From Psettodes erumei (taxonomy: Eukaryota; Chordata; Actinopteri; Pleuronectiformes; Psettodidae), in assembly GCA_016785225.1 (NCBI GenBank), contig JAFBJZ010000915.1, forward strand, positions 248,001-312,000: DNA of 64,000 nucleotides, in the 5' to 3' direction. Position numbers and translations under genes: made by a program. The notes below the pieces were generated by a model. That model had not been told where the DNA came from and ran no database searches. It was given only the letters and a program-made list of their open reading frames with translations. Below are positions 25,732 to 37,800 of this stretch, in pieces; position 1 is the stretch's first letter; every line of letters begins with the position of its first letter.

Positions 25732-25900
25732 CTGCGGAGGTGCACCCCTCATTTTCGGCCGGAAGGAAGCCGCCTCCGCACACCTCCACTCCTCCCGTCA
25801 ACTCAACGCCAGAAGAAAACATTGATCAACCCTCAATGTAACTGCAGCTACACAGGCTCCCAGAGGTGTCGACGTAACGGAGACATAAATACCTGCGATT
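25732..25900 (-). promoter_or_regulatory. Possible first exon and promoter of an unidentified minus-strand transcript
   Basis: A GC- and CpG-enriched patch in AT-rich surroundings. On the minus strand it contains a tandem ETS-like motif (cttccttccggccg) followed 30 bases later by CCGCAG|gtaaag, a good splice donor with the exon ending at 25732. A short ATG frame (MRGAPPQ) opens just before the donor in phase 0, the phase of the orphan exon at 16659-16796. The motif plus donor arrangement is typical of TATA-less housekeeping promoters. No product is identified and no transcript evidence is available. Confidence 0.3.
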
Positions 25901-28635
25901 TAATTGTGAATTTCAAATCATGATTACTTACATGTGTTACTCTTTTCCTTATTGAGTCACTAAGCGTGTCTGTCTGACACTGGACACATGTACCATGAAG
26001 TGCTTCTTGCAGTAAGATCACTTGCTCTCACTAGATGTCGCTGTAGGTCGCAAGCATGCCGTTGATGTCTGCACTGAATAGATCTTTTTCAAACGTTAAT
26101 GCACGGTTTATTTCATCTTATGCTTCCTTAAGTACTGGCTAGTAGAGTGCCCAATCATACATGTCAAAATCAGCCTTCTATTTTAGTAAAAGTGCACTAA
26201 CATTTGAAGAAAGGCTCTGAGAATTTTCCCAGGGTGGACAACCTTTTGCATACAAGTTTTACTGTGTTGTTCAGTGCCACATTCTCATCCAGTTTGTGAT
26301 GTTGATAAAAAAAAAAAATCCAATGTGGCATGTACTATATTGTATTTGATAAAGGTGATTCATTTTAAAATTCAATGTGAAAATAAAAACGTAGTTGAAA
26401 CAGTGTAAGGTCTTGGATACAGATGTATCGTATCACCATTGGACCATTGGAGAAGAGATGACATTGGAGCTCTGGTTTAGGAAGCACTGTATGCAGGTGA
26501 TTGGACAGGTGCCATCAGGTAAATTGCCCCATTCAGAGGTACTGACACTTGGGGTCAGAGAGAGTTGAGAGGAGAGAGCAGATGGCACTCAGGAGGGGAG
26601 ACAGAGCTGGCAGAAGATCCAGACACTCGGTTGGGAGGCTCTGGGTCAAGTAATATGTAACACCATGATCAAATTTAATTAATCAAAATGAATCACCAAA
26701 AGGAAAACCTAGCATACTGTGTGATCAGTATGCTTATTTATCTAGCATAACATTAATATATCAACATATACACAGCACACCTTTTCCTCTGAATATCATT
26801 TATTGTTCAATCTACATCAGTTGGTCCTTGGACAAACCTCCTCCACTCTTTTCATAGTTTGTAGGATACATTTATGACCAAAGAACACATTTCACACTGC
26901 TACAGATTGACAGAACTGCCATATCGAATGTTAAGATATCTATTTACTGTCATGCTGAGTGTTTTTTAATCAGAAGTAATGACTTACTGATGCTGTTACT
27001 GCTGCTAGTGTGGCTTCTGGCAAAATAATGGCATCTATAAGTCCCAGTGGATGGACGGCATGCCATAGTATCGTCCTTCTATGGTAGGAATTTGTTCTGT
27101 ATTTTTACAGTAAGATGAAACCAGACCTTACATGTCAGGCCCAGCTTAAAACAAATAGACGGACAGTGTAACATGTTAATACTTTGTAGAAAAAAATCAT
27201 ATGCATTGATATTTCACCAATCCTCATAGCACAATGTTATTTGTACCTATGTTTATTAGTTGTGCAATATTTGAAGATAGTAAACAGCTATGATCGTATA
27301 GAGATCTTAATGTATCTACAGCTTTGTATATCCTTTTGGTTATGAGGATTAGCATAGTCATCCTGTACCTAATAGTTTTTCATGATTACATTGTATATAA
27401 AAAAAGACCTCCGCAGAGTGACATTTCTGTACATGTATGTGTTTTTTTGTTTTTGTACATAGCTGTAATGTTTAGCTTACATTTTCACATTGTCTCACTC
27501 TGTCTCTCACCATTTTAATGGCAACTCCTTTGTAGCTTCACTTTGGCAGTCAAATCCAGTGATGTGGATGGAGGATCCATGGCCTCCCTTGTCCAAACAC
27601 TTGACTCTTAGAGAATCAAGTCATCCCAAGACCCGCATTCCTGCCATGCCCTTAGACGGGCCGTCTTGTGCAGCATAGTTCCTTGTATAGTCTTTGATAG
27701 TTTGTCGTTAGTGCTTTCGCAACTAACCAATGTTGTGCTAGTTTATAGAACCCCCTTTTTCTGGCTGGTCTGTAAAAAGGCCATTTCACAGTTAGTCCCA
27801 AGCAAGCAGTCTTGTTCAGGGGTGAGGTGAGAGATGCCACAGGCTCTGAAGGGCCAGTAGTGCTGGTCCATTCACTCCAGCCAGGTGCTAGACCAATGGT
27901 TCCCAATATTCCCTTCTCTTACACTCAAAAGCTTTTCAAGCTCCTGCTACTTTGTGCCATATTTGATTATTTAAACTGCAACTCATGCAAGACTCTCTGT
28001 AATCCTTATTATTAGGAAACACTGTGCTAGCCCAGATAGACCAGCCTTGTATGGCATGCAGCTAATACGGCTATTTCAGCTGGTTGTATATTTCTTGCAG
28101 CGTTATTAGACAAAGTACACTGTAATGAATGCTGGAAGGACAATGTGTGTAATGAGAGCTTGTAATATGATACTTGTGAACCATGTAATACATACGCTTA
28201 ATCAGGAGCATCTGATGTTAGCTGTATTAGCTACAGTTGCTAGCCTGTTGTGGTTTTAATGGCTGGCTGGGGTAAAGGCCTATATATGTTGTTGCCCTTC
28301 AGGGCCCTGGGGCTTTCTATGACCTTTGACATTAAGATCAGGAACTGTTTCCCAGGGAGAGGCTTGAACATCCAAAGGCCTTATTCAAAATATGGATGCC
28401 AAGATGCAGGTCAATGAAGAAAGAAGAAAAAGTATCCCACCACGGTCTGCATTTACTTTAAGTAGTTAAGACTTACAAGGTTTCATATGAACAGGCAAAG
28501 TTGTCATTGTGTTGAACAAATATTCAGTGGAGGATACTTTTTAACTCTCATATTCACTTGCTCTCCCCTCAGCCTTGCTTATCAGCTTTCTCTCTCCCTC
28601 TCTTCCCCTTTCGTCCTCCAGCTCTTCTTTTTCCT

Positions 28636-28872
28636 TCACAGGCTGTTCTTGTCTGGCAACTCGGCCTCTGGACTACGGGGAAAGTAGACAGTAGCTTTGT
28701 GTTCCTCATAGCGGTCAATGTGCTTGAGGTGTACCACCATGTGAAGGGCATAGGCTAAGACAAGGAGCAGGATCAAAGATGTCACCAAGCCCATCAGGAT
28801 GGCTGGCGTCAGGAAAGTGGCACAGTCACTGGCCGATGCAAACTTGTCCGACTGCACATTGAAGGCCTGGAT
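28636..28872 (-). CDS. atp6ap1l: atp6ap1l coding exon 7 (transmembrane helix, stop)
   Basis: Begins IQAFNVQSDK, runs through the family cysteine (SDCATF) and the transmembrane helix, and ends ELPDKNSL followed by a stop at 28636. The acceptor is tgctcttccag. The cytosolic tail (HLKHIDRYEEHKATVYF) is longer than in ATP6AP1. Confidence 0.92.
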   Translation of the reverse strand: MQAFNVQSDKFASASDCATFLTPAILMGLVTSLILLLVLAYALHMVVHLKHIDRYEEHKATVYFPRSPEAELPDKNSL

Positions 28873-31800
28873 CTGGAAGAGCAGAGAAACAGCGGAAGGA
28901 TCAGATTAAACTAAAGAGGACAACTGGCTCTTACTGGGCTTACCAAGCACAGAGACACTGGGCAGATGGACAGGTCAAGACTTGCTAGCAGATGGCTACA
29001 CAGACAGTGTACAGACAGACTAACTGACAGCCAAACAGGTGGAATACAAAAGGAAAGCAAGGCAAGCAAACACATGCATGCACATAGGAAACAGAGGAGG
29101 AAGACAATAATATAAAAGATTGTGTAGACAGTACTAGAAGAGTTACACGACAAAGACTAGGACCCTTGTTTTGAAAGTGTACCTGGAAGTCAGTGAAAGT
29201 GATGTGCCAGTTAGCGGACGTGTCAGTGTGGGAGCTGGGCACTAGCAGGGTGTCATATTTGTGCAGGCTGCTGACGTGCTGGCAATGGTAGGATGAAGTG
29301 GCAGGAGCGTAGACCTCGCTGGCGTTGAATGTAGCCTCCTGGGTCCAGTTGTAGTGAATGTGAACACTGTCTAATGTGAACCAGTTTTGACCAGCTGCCT
29401 CATAAAAAGTGTTGGACATCTGAAGCCTGACAGGAGAGACAATGCAGTGAGTTAAGAAACCACACAAACACAGCCCACACACAACCTATATACTGTATAT
29501 TGTAATTTTTAAAAAATGGACTAGACAGTGTCATATATTTTTTAAGTTGTTGGTCAGTATAAATATTTAAGTAAGCATGTGCATTTTACCTGATTACTAG
29601 ACCTCGCAAATCCTCCACATCACCGAACCTTAACGAAAGCCTGTTGCAGGACAAAACAACAAATAATGAAAATATGTACTTTAACACATAATCTCAGAGA
29701 AATTCTCAGCTGACCACAACAAATCTTAAACCATTATTGAATCAAGATATAGTGCTTCCCATTTCCTTAGATCATTTTATTTCTATGTCGTTGCCTAATA
29801 AATAAAAACGGAACACCAAATGTTCAACTATTTCTAAAGACCAAAACAAGTTCCTGTCTGTCTACATTTTAGTTTGACTTACGTAGCTTTCTCCTTGGTG
29901 CAGATGGAGCCTTTGGTGTCCACAGGTGAGTTGGAGTTAAAGACCCTTTCAGTCAGATCAATAAAGGTATGGTTTCTGTAGCGGATTGCCAGGCGCTTTG
30001 CCTTGAACAGAATGCAAGTCTTCCCATTGTAAGACACGCTCAGGGGGCCGTAAGGCCCCATCAGAGACTGGAGCAGCTTCCTCTTACTGTGAGACATCCC
30101 TTGCTGATGCCAGTTAAAAGGCTGCAAAAAAAAAGAAAGGAATTAACTTTGAGAGAATTAAAGAAACTACAGTAATCTGGGAACCAAATTGCGGGGGCCA
30201 CAGCAGTTTTGCCCTCTACAGGGTCAAATTCACATAAGGTGGTCTCCCATTTCAGGGGGTGGATACTTGTGATGAGTGATGTGGGACAAAAAAGGTGTAT
30301 GCCAATTTGTTCAACCTGCCCCTCTTCTTTAAATTAAAGTATGTAGCATGAGAAAAACTTATTTGAAGAAATAAGATTAATTAAGAAATTAAATTAAGAA
30401 AATTAAGTTTAAGTTTAAGTTTTAAGTTCATCACTAGGAAGTGACTAAGAAATGAAATGACCAAAATGTGTAAAGTGCACTAATAAAATGATTTAAGTGG
30501 TAAATTAGTAGGAAATAAGTCTAGAAATGCAGACTTTGGAGATTACAGCCACTGAACATGGATACAGCATACCTGCGAGACTACCTTGAATTTATCCTTT
30601 TCCACTTAATATAGTGTGCAGCTCTTTTAGTCAGATGGTTCTTCCTATGCATTGGTGCAATCTGTGAATATCACTACCTAGAATCTCATGATACATTTGA
30701 CAAAACCGTCGCAAATCAAGCGTGCTTTTGTGCATTACCTACTGTAGGGCAAATTTTTTTAAAAAATCACCCTTTTTAAGATTGTCATTCAGACCATGAA
30801 ACCTTAGCAATAGCATGTTCATTGGTCCATCCACCACTGAACTTCATACAAGTACAAAGCAGTGTTGGCTTTATGGAAAACAGGCACTTTCTGAATTTTC
30901 AGATAACAGTGTGGTGTGGTGTGTTGGACTGTATTTCTGCATTGTACGGGTACAAAACTGCCCCCTCTAGCTTTTTTTTAATCTCTTGACTCAGAGACCA
31001 TATCTCATTGGAAGGTATTTAGAGTAATCCAGTGCTACTTTACAAGACATGTAAAGTAGCACTCACATTGGCTATGAAATAAATATCATTTTTATTTTTG
31101 ATATAAAGTATTTGGAAGGAATACATTCATCCATATGAATTATTTAACCCTGCCTGGATGCAGTAGGTGATCCAGAATATGGTTTCACTGAATCTTCAGT
31201 TAGAGTGCTCCTATCTGTGCATGGGTGGTGAGGATGTTTTACCTCTGGTGAATGTGAAACTAACAATATTCCCACATCCAAGGTCAAGTGGTGTGGCTGA
31301 TTGAGTTTGCATTGTTCCCAGAGTGCATCCCAGAGAGTGCTTGTGTTGGCATGTGTATGGACAGATAAAGATAGAGGGCTGATGGTGGAGATAGTGAGGT
31401 AAGAAATAAAGAGTGTGTGTGTACCTGCAGTATTCTCCTGAGTGGGTTTTCATCTTCAGGTGTCAAAATAACCTCTTCACTTTCTAAGCCGTACCCACCA
31501 TCTTGACCTAAAAACACAAACACACATTACCCTACAATGAAAGATTATATCAGCGCACATACTATCCTCATTGCAATGCTGCATCACAGATTGCAGCATA
31601 ATCGTAAAATTTCAGCCGATTTCACACACTACACACACACAAACATAAGCACATTCTGTACACTCGGTGCTCAGGCTCCAACGTATTCCCAGTTTTGCGT
31701 CATCACAGTGACTCATCAGCAGTTTATTTCACAGCTACGGTGGCATTGTTCCGTGTTTACAAATACTGTTCATCTTGTTCCAGAAACATATGGGTTGCCA

Positions 31801-34800
31801 TTATATAATCTTTATGAATGTCTCCACCATTTTTTTTAACCTTTTAGTCCAAAGGACCTAAATATAGCAACACATCTGAATTACCACCAAGGTGTATGGA
31901 TCAAATACACACACCACACTTCTAAATCTCTTTACATTAAAATGTAGCAAATACGTCTCCAGCATTAGGGATGAACTGCATTTGTCAGGTCTATCTATCC
32001 AACACATCAGCATCAAAACTACCATGGCAGGTTTGATTGAATCAGGCCTTGTGTCACACTCGATTTGTTACTTACTTGATGTGACTCTTGTTGCTTGTTT
32101 GGGATTCTCTTTGCTGTGGAAAAGACAGAAGACACGGTAAGGTCTCGTGATTACAAGATGAAGGGAAGTTTGTTCGTTGGTTGTTGTTTTTTTTGTATAC
32201 AGGACGTTTATTTAGCATTTTCACCTGGACAGGAAGGTACAACGTCTACTGCTACTGATGAAATTATTTTTTTTTTATTGGTGATATTGAACAGTATTAC
32301 TTTACAGAGATGAATGTTTCAGTCATTTAGCCTACACTAACTGATTTGGTGGACAAAATAATAGAAATGTGTGCCAGCACTACAATTCAACAGAACCACA
32401 AATGGCAGCAATATGATCATAAATCAACAGCTCTCAACAAAATCTGAACATTGTAACTTTCATGAAGGTTAGATTTATTATACAACTGTTGTATAGGACT
32501 GCAGTATTTGCAGCTCGGTATAACTAATAAACTGTCAAACATACATGTATTAGCTACTAAACTACAACATATTGTAAGTAATTGCTTTAACAAACATGTA
32601 AGAAAGTGGCCACATTAGTATAACCATAAATACAGAGATTTTTAATTTGGGAGCACCCAGGTGGCCTATGGGTTGTGAACTTTTGTTATATGCCATTTCC
32701 CATCTCTCTCCTCTTATTTCCTTTCACCTCTCCATTGTCAGTTACAACATATACGACAAACATTTTTCACATGGGAATGCACAAAGCAAACTACACAACC
32801 GTCTTTGCCCCGGAATTTTATAAGCAGTTCAAAAAGCCAATAGTTTTGCCTTGTGTCTGTGTTCAGTTTTTGTTTGGTGTATTGCTTTTTATGAAATGAC
32901 CAATCTTCAATGTGGAACTGACCTACATAGGGTTTCCATTTCCTTTTCCTTCACGTGTTTGCCCTAGCTGACCTGCTCTCAGTCTAACTAACCTCTGCAT
33001 AGCCTTGGACTTTGTGAAGCTAAGTCTGATCCTTTTAACTGTCTAATCAAAGAAGTAAAGCAGAAGCAATGGGCTTACTGAGCGGCGCTGACATGGTCAG
33101 TTTTGCTTGTTGTGATGGTGTGCCTATTGCACTGACTGCATGGTCTGTCCTTATTAGTCTGTGGTGATCATCTGAGCCAACTCCTTAATCTCCACACAAT
33201 AGCCAGTTCTAATGGGCTTGTAAAAGGTAAACCCTCAGATCTGTGGTAGTGGATATGATGAATGACATCTGTCTTTTGTGTCATGTCTCAAGGCATCATG
33301 TCGATCTGTTTTCTGAGCTATGGCCAGAGATATTTCAAATCATTTCATGATTTGCATCATAAAAAAAACAATGTATTTCATTGATATTATCTTAAGTTGA
33401 ATAATAATGCTTATAGGAAAGGCCTTTTTAGAAGACACCAAAAAAACAGTCAATAGCTGTGACTACTGTTGTCAAGGGCTGTTTACACTTTGCTTTTCTC
33501 AAACGGTGACCCAGACATTGGTTTAATAGAACTGCCCTACATACTATAGTTAAGTGATCTATCATACACAACTCCAACCTACATAATAATAAACGGCATT
33601 TCAGAAATGGCAATTCATCTGTTTAAAAGTAACACAAATGCCATATTAATGCTTTATACATCCATGTGCCATGCACAATATCTCAGATACAGGTGACTAC
33701 ATTTTATGGTATTAATTAAATTATGCATCCCACTAATCCACTCTGACATTCCCACAATTTTAGTTATCGGTCCAGGGTTAGTGATTTAACTACAGATCAA
33801 AACAAGTGATCAAATTTGGGCGGCAGCTATCAACTAAATAGGAAGTAAAAGGTTCCATTTCTAAATGCACTGGATGTTGAAGTTTAAGGTTATAGTGCCA
33901 GACATATCAGCACCAGCAGCCTGAAGCCATTATCTGCTCGTCTGTTGCGGTTTGCACCTGGGCAATATTGTATAGTTTAGCGCCAGATGGATTAGGATTA
34001 GCGGTAAGCACAGGCGAGGTCCACCGGAGCCCAAATATGGAGAGTCGTAGTCCCTGAACAAGATGAAGAGATTAAGCCATGATGTCAGAGCCTGCAGCAC
34101 TCTGGACAGTTCAAATGCTAATTAATACATTTCAGATGACCTCTGAAATCATGAGGTAGTGTAAACCTGTCCACTCAATTTGAATTTTGACCAGGGCCAT
34201 GATATAATAACTGAGTTAAATTCCAAAAATAGTAGTTTAAGATTATTTAGTAAAATGTGTGTTGCTAGTATTTACAATGTAAAAGAATATAAACATACAT
34301 TTTTATTAGAATTATTTCCTGGATGTACAGTATATTGATTGGATTTGTTGTATTTGACTTTTGCTATATCAATGTTGTGCTCATGATAATCCTGTTACAC
34401 CTTTTATGTGAGCATCAATCAACAATGAAAAAAAAGTTTGCTCATAATTTTTTTCTATAAAAGGATTTACTTTTTGTTGAATGAGTAAAACAAAGCATGT
34501 ACAAGAAGACAGGCAGTTCCATACATACACAGGATCAAATTCGTTCATTGTACAGCATTGCCTAAGCGACAAGCAGGAAGGTTCTAAGCTGTCATACACT
34601 CTTCAACCTACATTTGACTGTGTGTTCCAACTTCAGCATCAGCAACATGATTAGGTAAATTAGAAACTCCCTGTGACAAATGTCCATCTATGACTTCATC
34701 CTGTGAGTAACAATATGAGAGTTTATGTGTATGGTAAATCCAAATGTTTACATTTGCCCAGGTGAATGCAGGGTAAGCATGTTTGTATATGAAAGAGCTG

Positions 34801-37800
34801 CCAAATGCATCATGCTTTTGGCAGCTGGCAGTTGTGTCTGAAACCTAAATCCTATGGTAGCTACATGGCCTCTGCTCATTTATCACCTGTGGTGATATGT
34901 GCAACCTTAAGTGTTAGTAAAGTACAGGTTCAAAATCCACCAAGACACCTAAATTGTATATCCTATTTACATATTTATGAATTCCTTTAATCACTGCACA
35001 GGTAGTCAGTGATTTACAATGGTTTGTGTCATTGTAAACCAGCTGCATATGCATCACACACACATACACACGCGTACGCGTACGCACACACACACACACA
35101 CACACGCCCATCCCAAACACAAGTGATAAAGCACTCCTTGCTCTACACATACCCAGGCCTCAGCTGGCTGAAAGGGGCCAGAGGAGTCTCTGTGAGTGTG
35201 TGTGAGTGCTAACTAAAGCCCAGCCGTATTTGTTCCTGAGCCAGTTTCGCGAGGTCAGCAACCCAGGACTGCTGCTGCCCCGTCATTGGCTCAGCCTGTC
35301 ACACGGTGCCTGAGTGCTGAACAGGCCCTTTATATAATCAAAGCCATGGCAGAGCCACTCCTTGGCTCACCTCACTCCCACTGCACATCCTTAAATATGT
35401 GCGCAAGTGTACAAACATGCACCTACACATAACATATTTCCAAATTACCAGTACAAGATTAACTGGAATACATCACAGTTACTTTTAGCACTATAAGTAA
35501 ATGTTAGTCTTTTAAATATTAACAATGAAAACTCTCTATGCCAATGAATGCATCTTGATCAATACATTTTCATTGGACAGTCTTATTCAAACCCACATTT
35601 GGATATCTAATTATCATCCCTCATCTGTGCCTCTGCTGTGTGCTGCTGGGCAGAGGGAAGGTGTGGTGCCTGCTCCCCAAACTTGTAAACAAGTACCGTT
35701 TGCCTCTGTTAACACAGAGTGCTGAGCCACTGCATGCACTCGCTGTAAACCAGGATCACTCAATAAAATTGTCTCCATCCCAGTTGTTTGTTTTCCTGAG
35801 AACAGCAGTTAACTATTTTCTGTGTGGTTCTTTTATCTCACAGTAAAGTACAATTATTATATTTTAAATCAAGAAAATAAGGTAAGGTTACCAACTGGAG
35901 GTGAACATTTAGCCATTAGATTATGTTTTTTCACTCAAGAACTATTATCAATGTCTATATCAACAGTGTATCAGACTATAGAGGTGTGCTCTCGTACTCA
36001 TATTTCCTTGTATTATGCCTCCATGAAATTTCAAACCCAGCTATGATAGTATTTCATAATGTACAGAGTGAACTACTTTTGCAAAGTGATGTTAATTTGA
36101 CAGTATTATATTTAATATATTTAATTTAATATTAATATATTACAATCTAATTATTAAAATATAATATAAATATAATATATTACAATCAAATTATTAAAAA
36201 GTACTTAATAGTTTGGTAAACTATTGTGTTCCTGACACAGCAGGAAAACATGCTTTAATCCCACACTATGCAGGTGCTGGCCTATTAATAGATTTATTTG
36301 TGCAGATTAAGCTTTAGGAGTTCACCAAGATGCCGCTCAGATCCCTGCTGCCATTTCAGAGTAGCTTTGACTGCCACTTCAAATTTGACCTCAGGTCAAG
36401 TGCCAGAGTCGTCTAAATCTTCCTGTGCTTCTGAGATCAAATGCATCAGTGCTTATTGTAAAGCCCTTCATTGTGACTACATTAAAAGCAAACGTATTTA
36501 CTAACAAATATTCACTTATGACCTATGATTATTTTTTTACCTTGTTTGATTTCTGAATGTCTCTAATTTCAAAATCAGCAGTGTACATTTTTTATGAATT
36601 TGAATAATACTTGAATGTTATCAAAATTAGTTGTTGGTCTTTTAACTACTTAACTTTCTTTGACAGGGGGTCACTGTAAACCTGATAATATGACCTGTAA
36701 TTTGCCTCTATACTTGTGTCCGTTTGTCAGTGTTTAACACATTTAATATAAATTTAAGCACATATTGACTACACTACACAGACAAAATACTTCATACAAA
36801 TGAAATGTGTCACTAAGTTGCACAGCTGATCAACAAACCGGATGCTAGAGAATGAGTTTATCATAATACTGAAAGATGTACAATTCTTGTGCTTCTGTGC
36901 TGACCCCATTTAGTCTGAGTAGATGTGTCATTGACAATTTTTCATTGGCTAGTGGAAATGATAATATAATTTGAGTGTGCTATACTGTGCTCAAGAAACT
37001 AGGTCACATCTAATTAACTTGTGTAATTTAAAAAAAAAAATTTACAAGGCCAGGTTAACACTGGTTTTATTGGTAATTTCATGAAATGAAGTTGTTTTTT
37101 TATTGTAACAAAAATTTGTCTTTGCCCTTAAATGTTTTATTTCTTCCTAGATGTTGAACGTTACTTTATTTTCTGTTGGCTACAGACATGTTAATAACTA
37201 GTTTCATCAGCTATATCTTTTCACTAATGCATTTTAAAATTGTCAATCAAAGCAGCATGTCTCATTATGTTATGTAGTAATTACGGGACTTGAAACTACA
37301 CCATCTTCTTATTTTTTTTCTTGGAGTTCATCCTACTCATCACAACATTTGTGACCAGCTTTGTACAACATCCATTTTATTTGTCTGTTTTCTTCAGAGT
37401 CAAGCAATAAAAAATGCTTACAACAGCAACATTGTTCATATTTTCAAACGACTGTAAACTAAAGCTGCACAGTCTCATTTTGCAGTAGTTCTTGGTGCTG
37501 TCTGTGCAATTAAGGTATTAAGATAAGATGCTTGTTCTGGATGAATGATTGAATGAATCATTTCCAAAATTACAACTTAGTGTTTTGACCCCTAATCTGT
37601 ACCCATATTTGGATCATATTCATTTTCATCAGACATGCAGACAAGCATGTATTATACTTGGATTGTTTTTACAAATATTGCAAAGACAGAGTTTTACAGT
37701 TATATAAAATGTGTAAATTTGTCAAATTACTGATGATGTTTTAAACTACAATTATTTCTTTTTAACTCTTTCAAAAATATACTGCTAACAATTTATGTTT

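Larger units (their letters stand above)
15127..28635. other. Intergenic region between cacna2d3 and atp6ap1l
   Basis: About 13.5 kb without a confidently identified gene. It is AT-rich with no long, family-like ORF on either strand. It holds a possible spliced exon at 16659-16796 (minus), a first-exon or promoter-like patch at 25.73-25.90 kb (minus), an interspersed repeat at 24.60-24.72 kb and a small hairpin at 19548-19585. The right end, roughly 27.2-28.6 kb, probably includes the atp6ap1l 3' UTR. The nearest canonical minus-strand AATAAA I see below the stop is at about 27252-27257. The 122-codon plus-strand ORF at 22910-23278 resembles no family I know. Confidence 0.6.
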
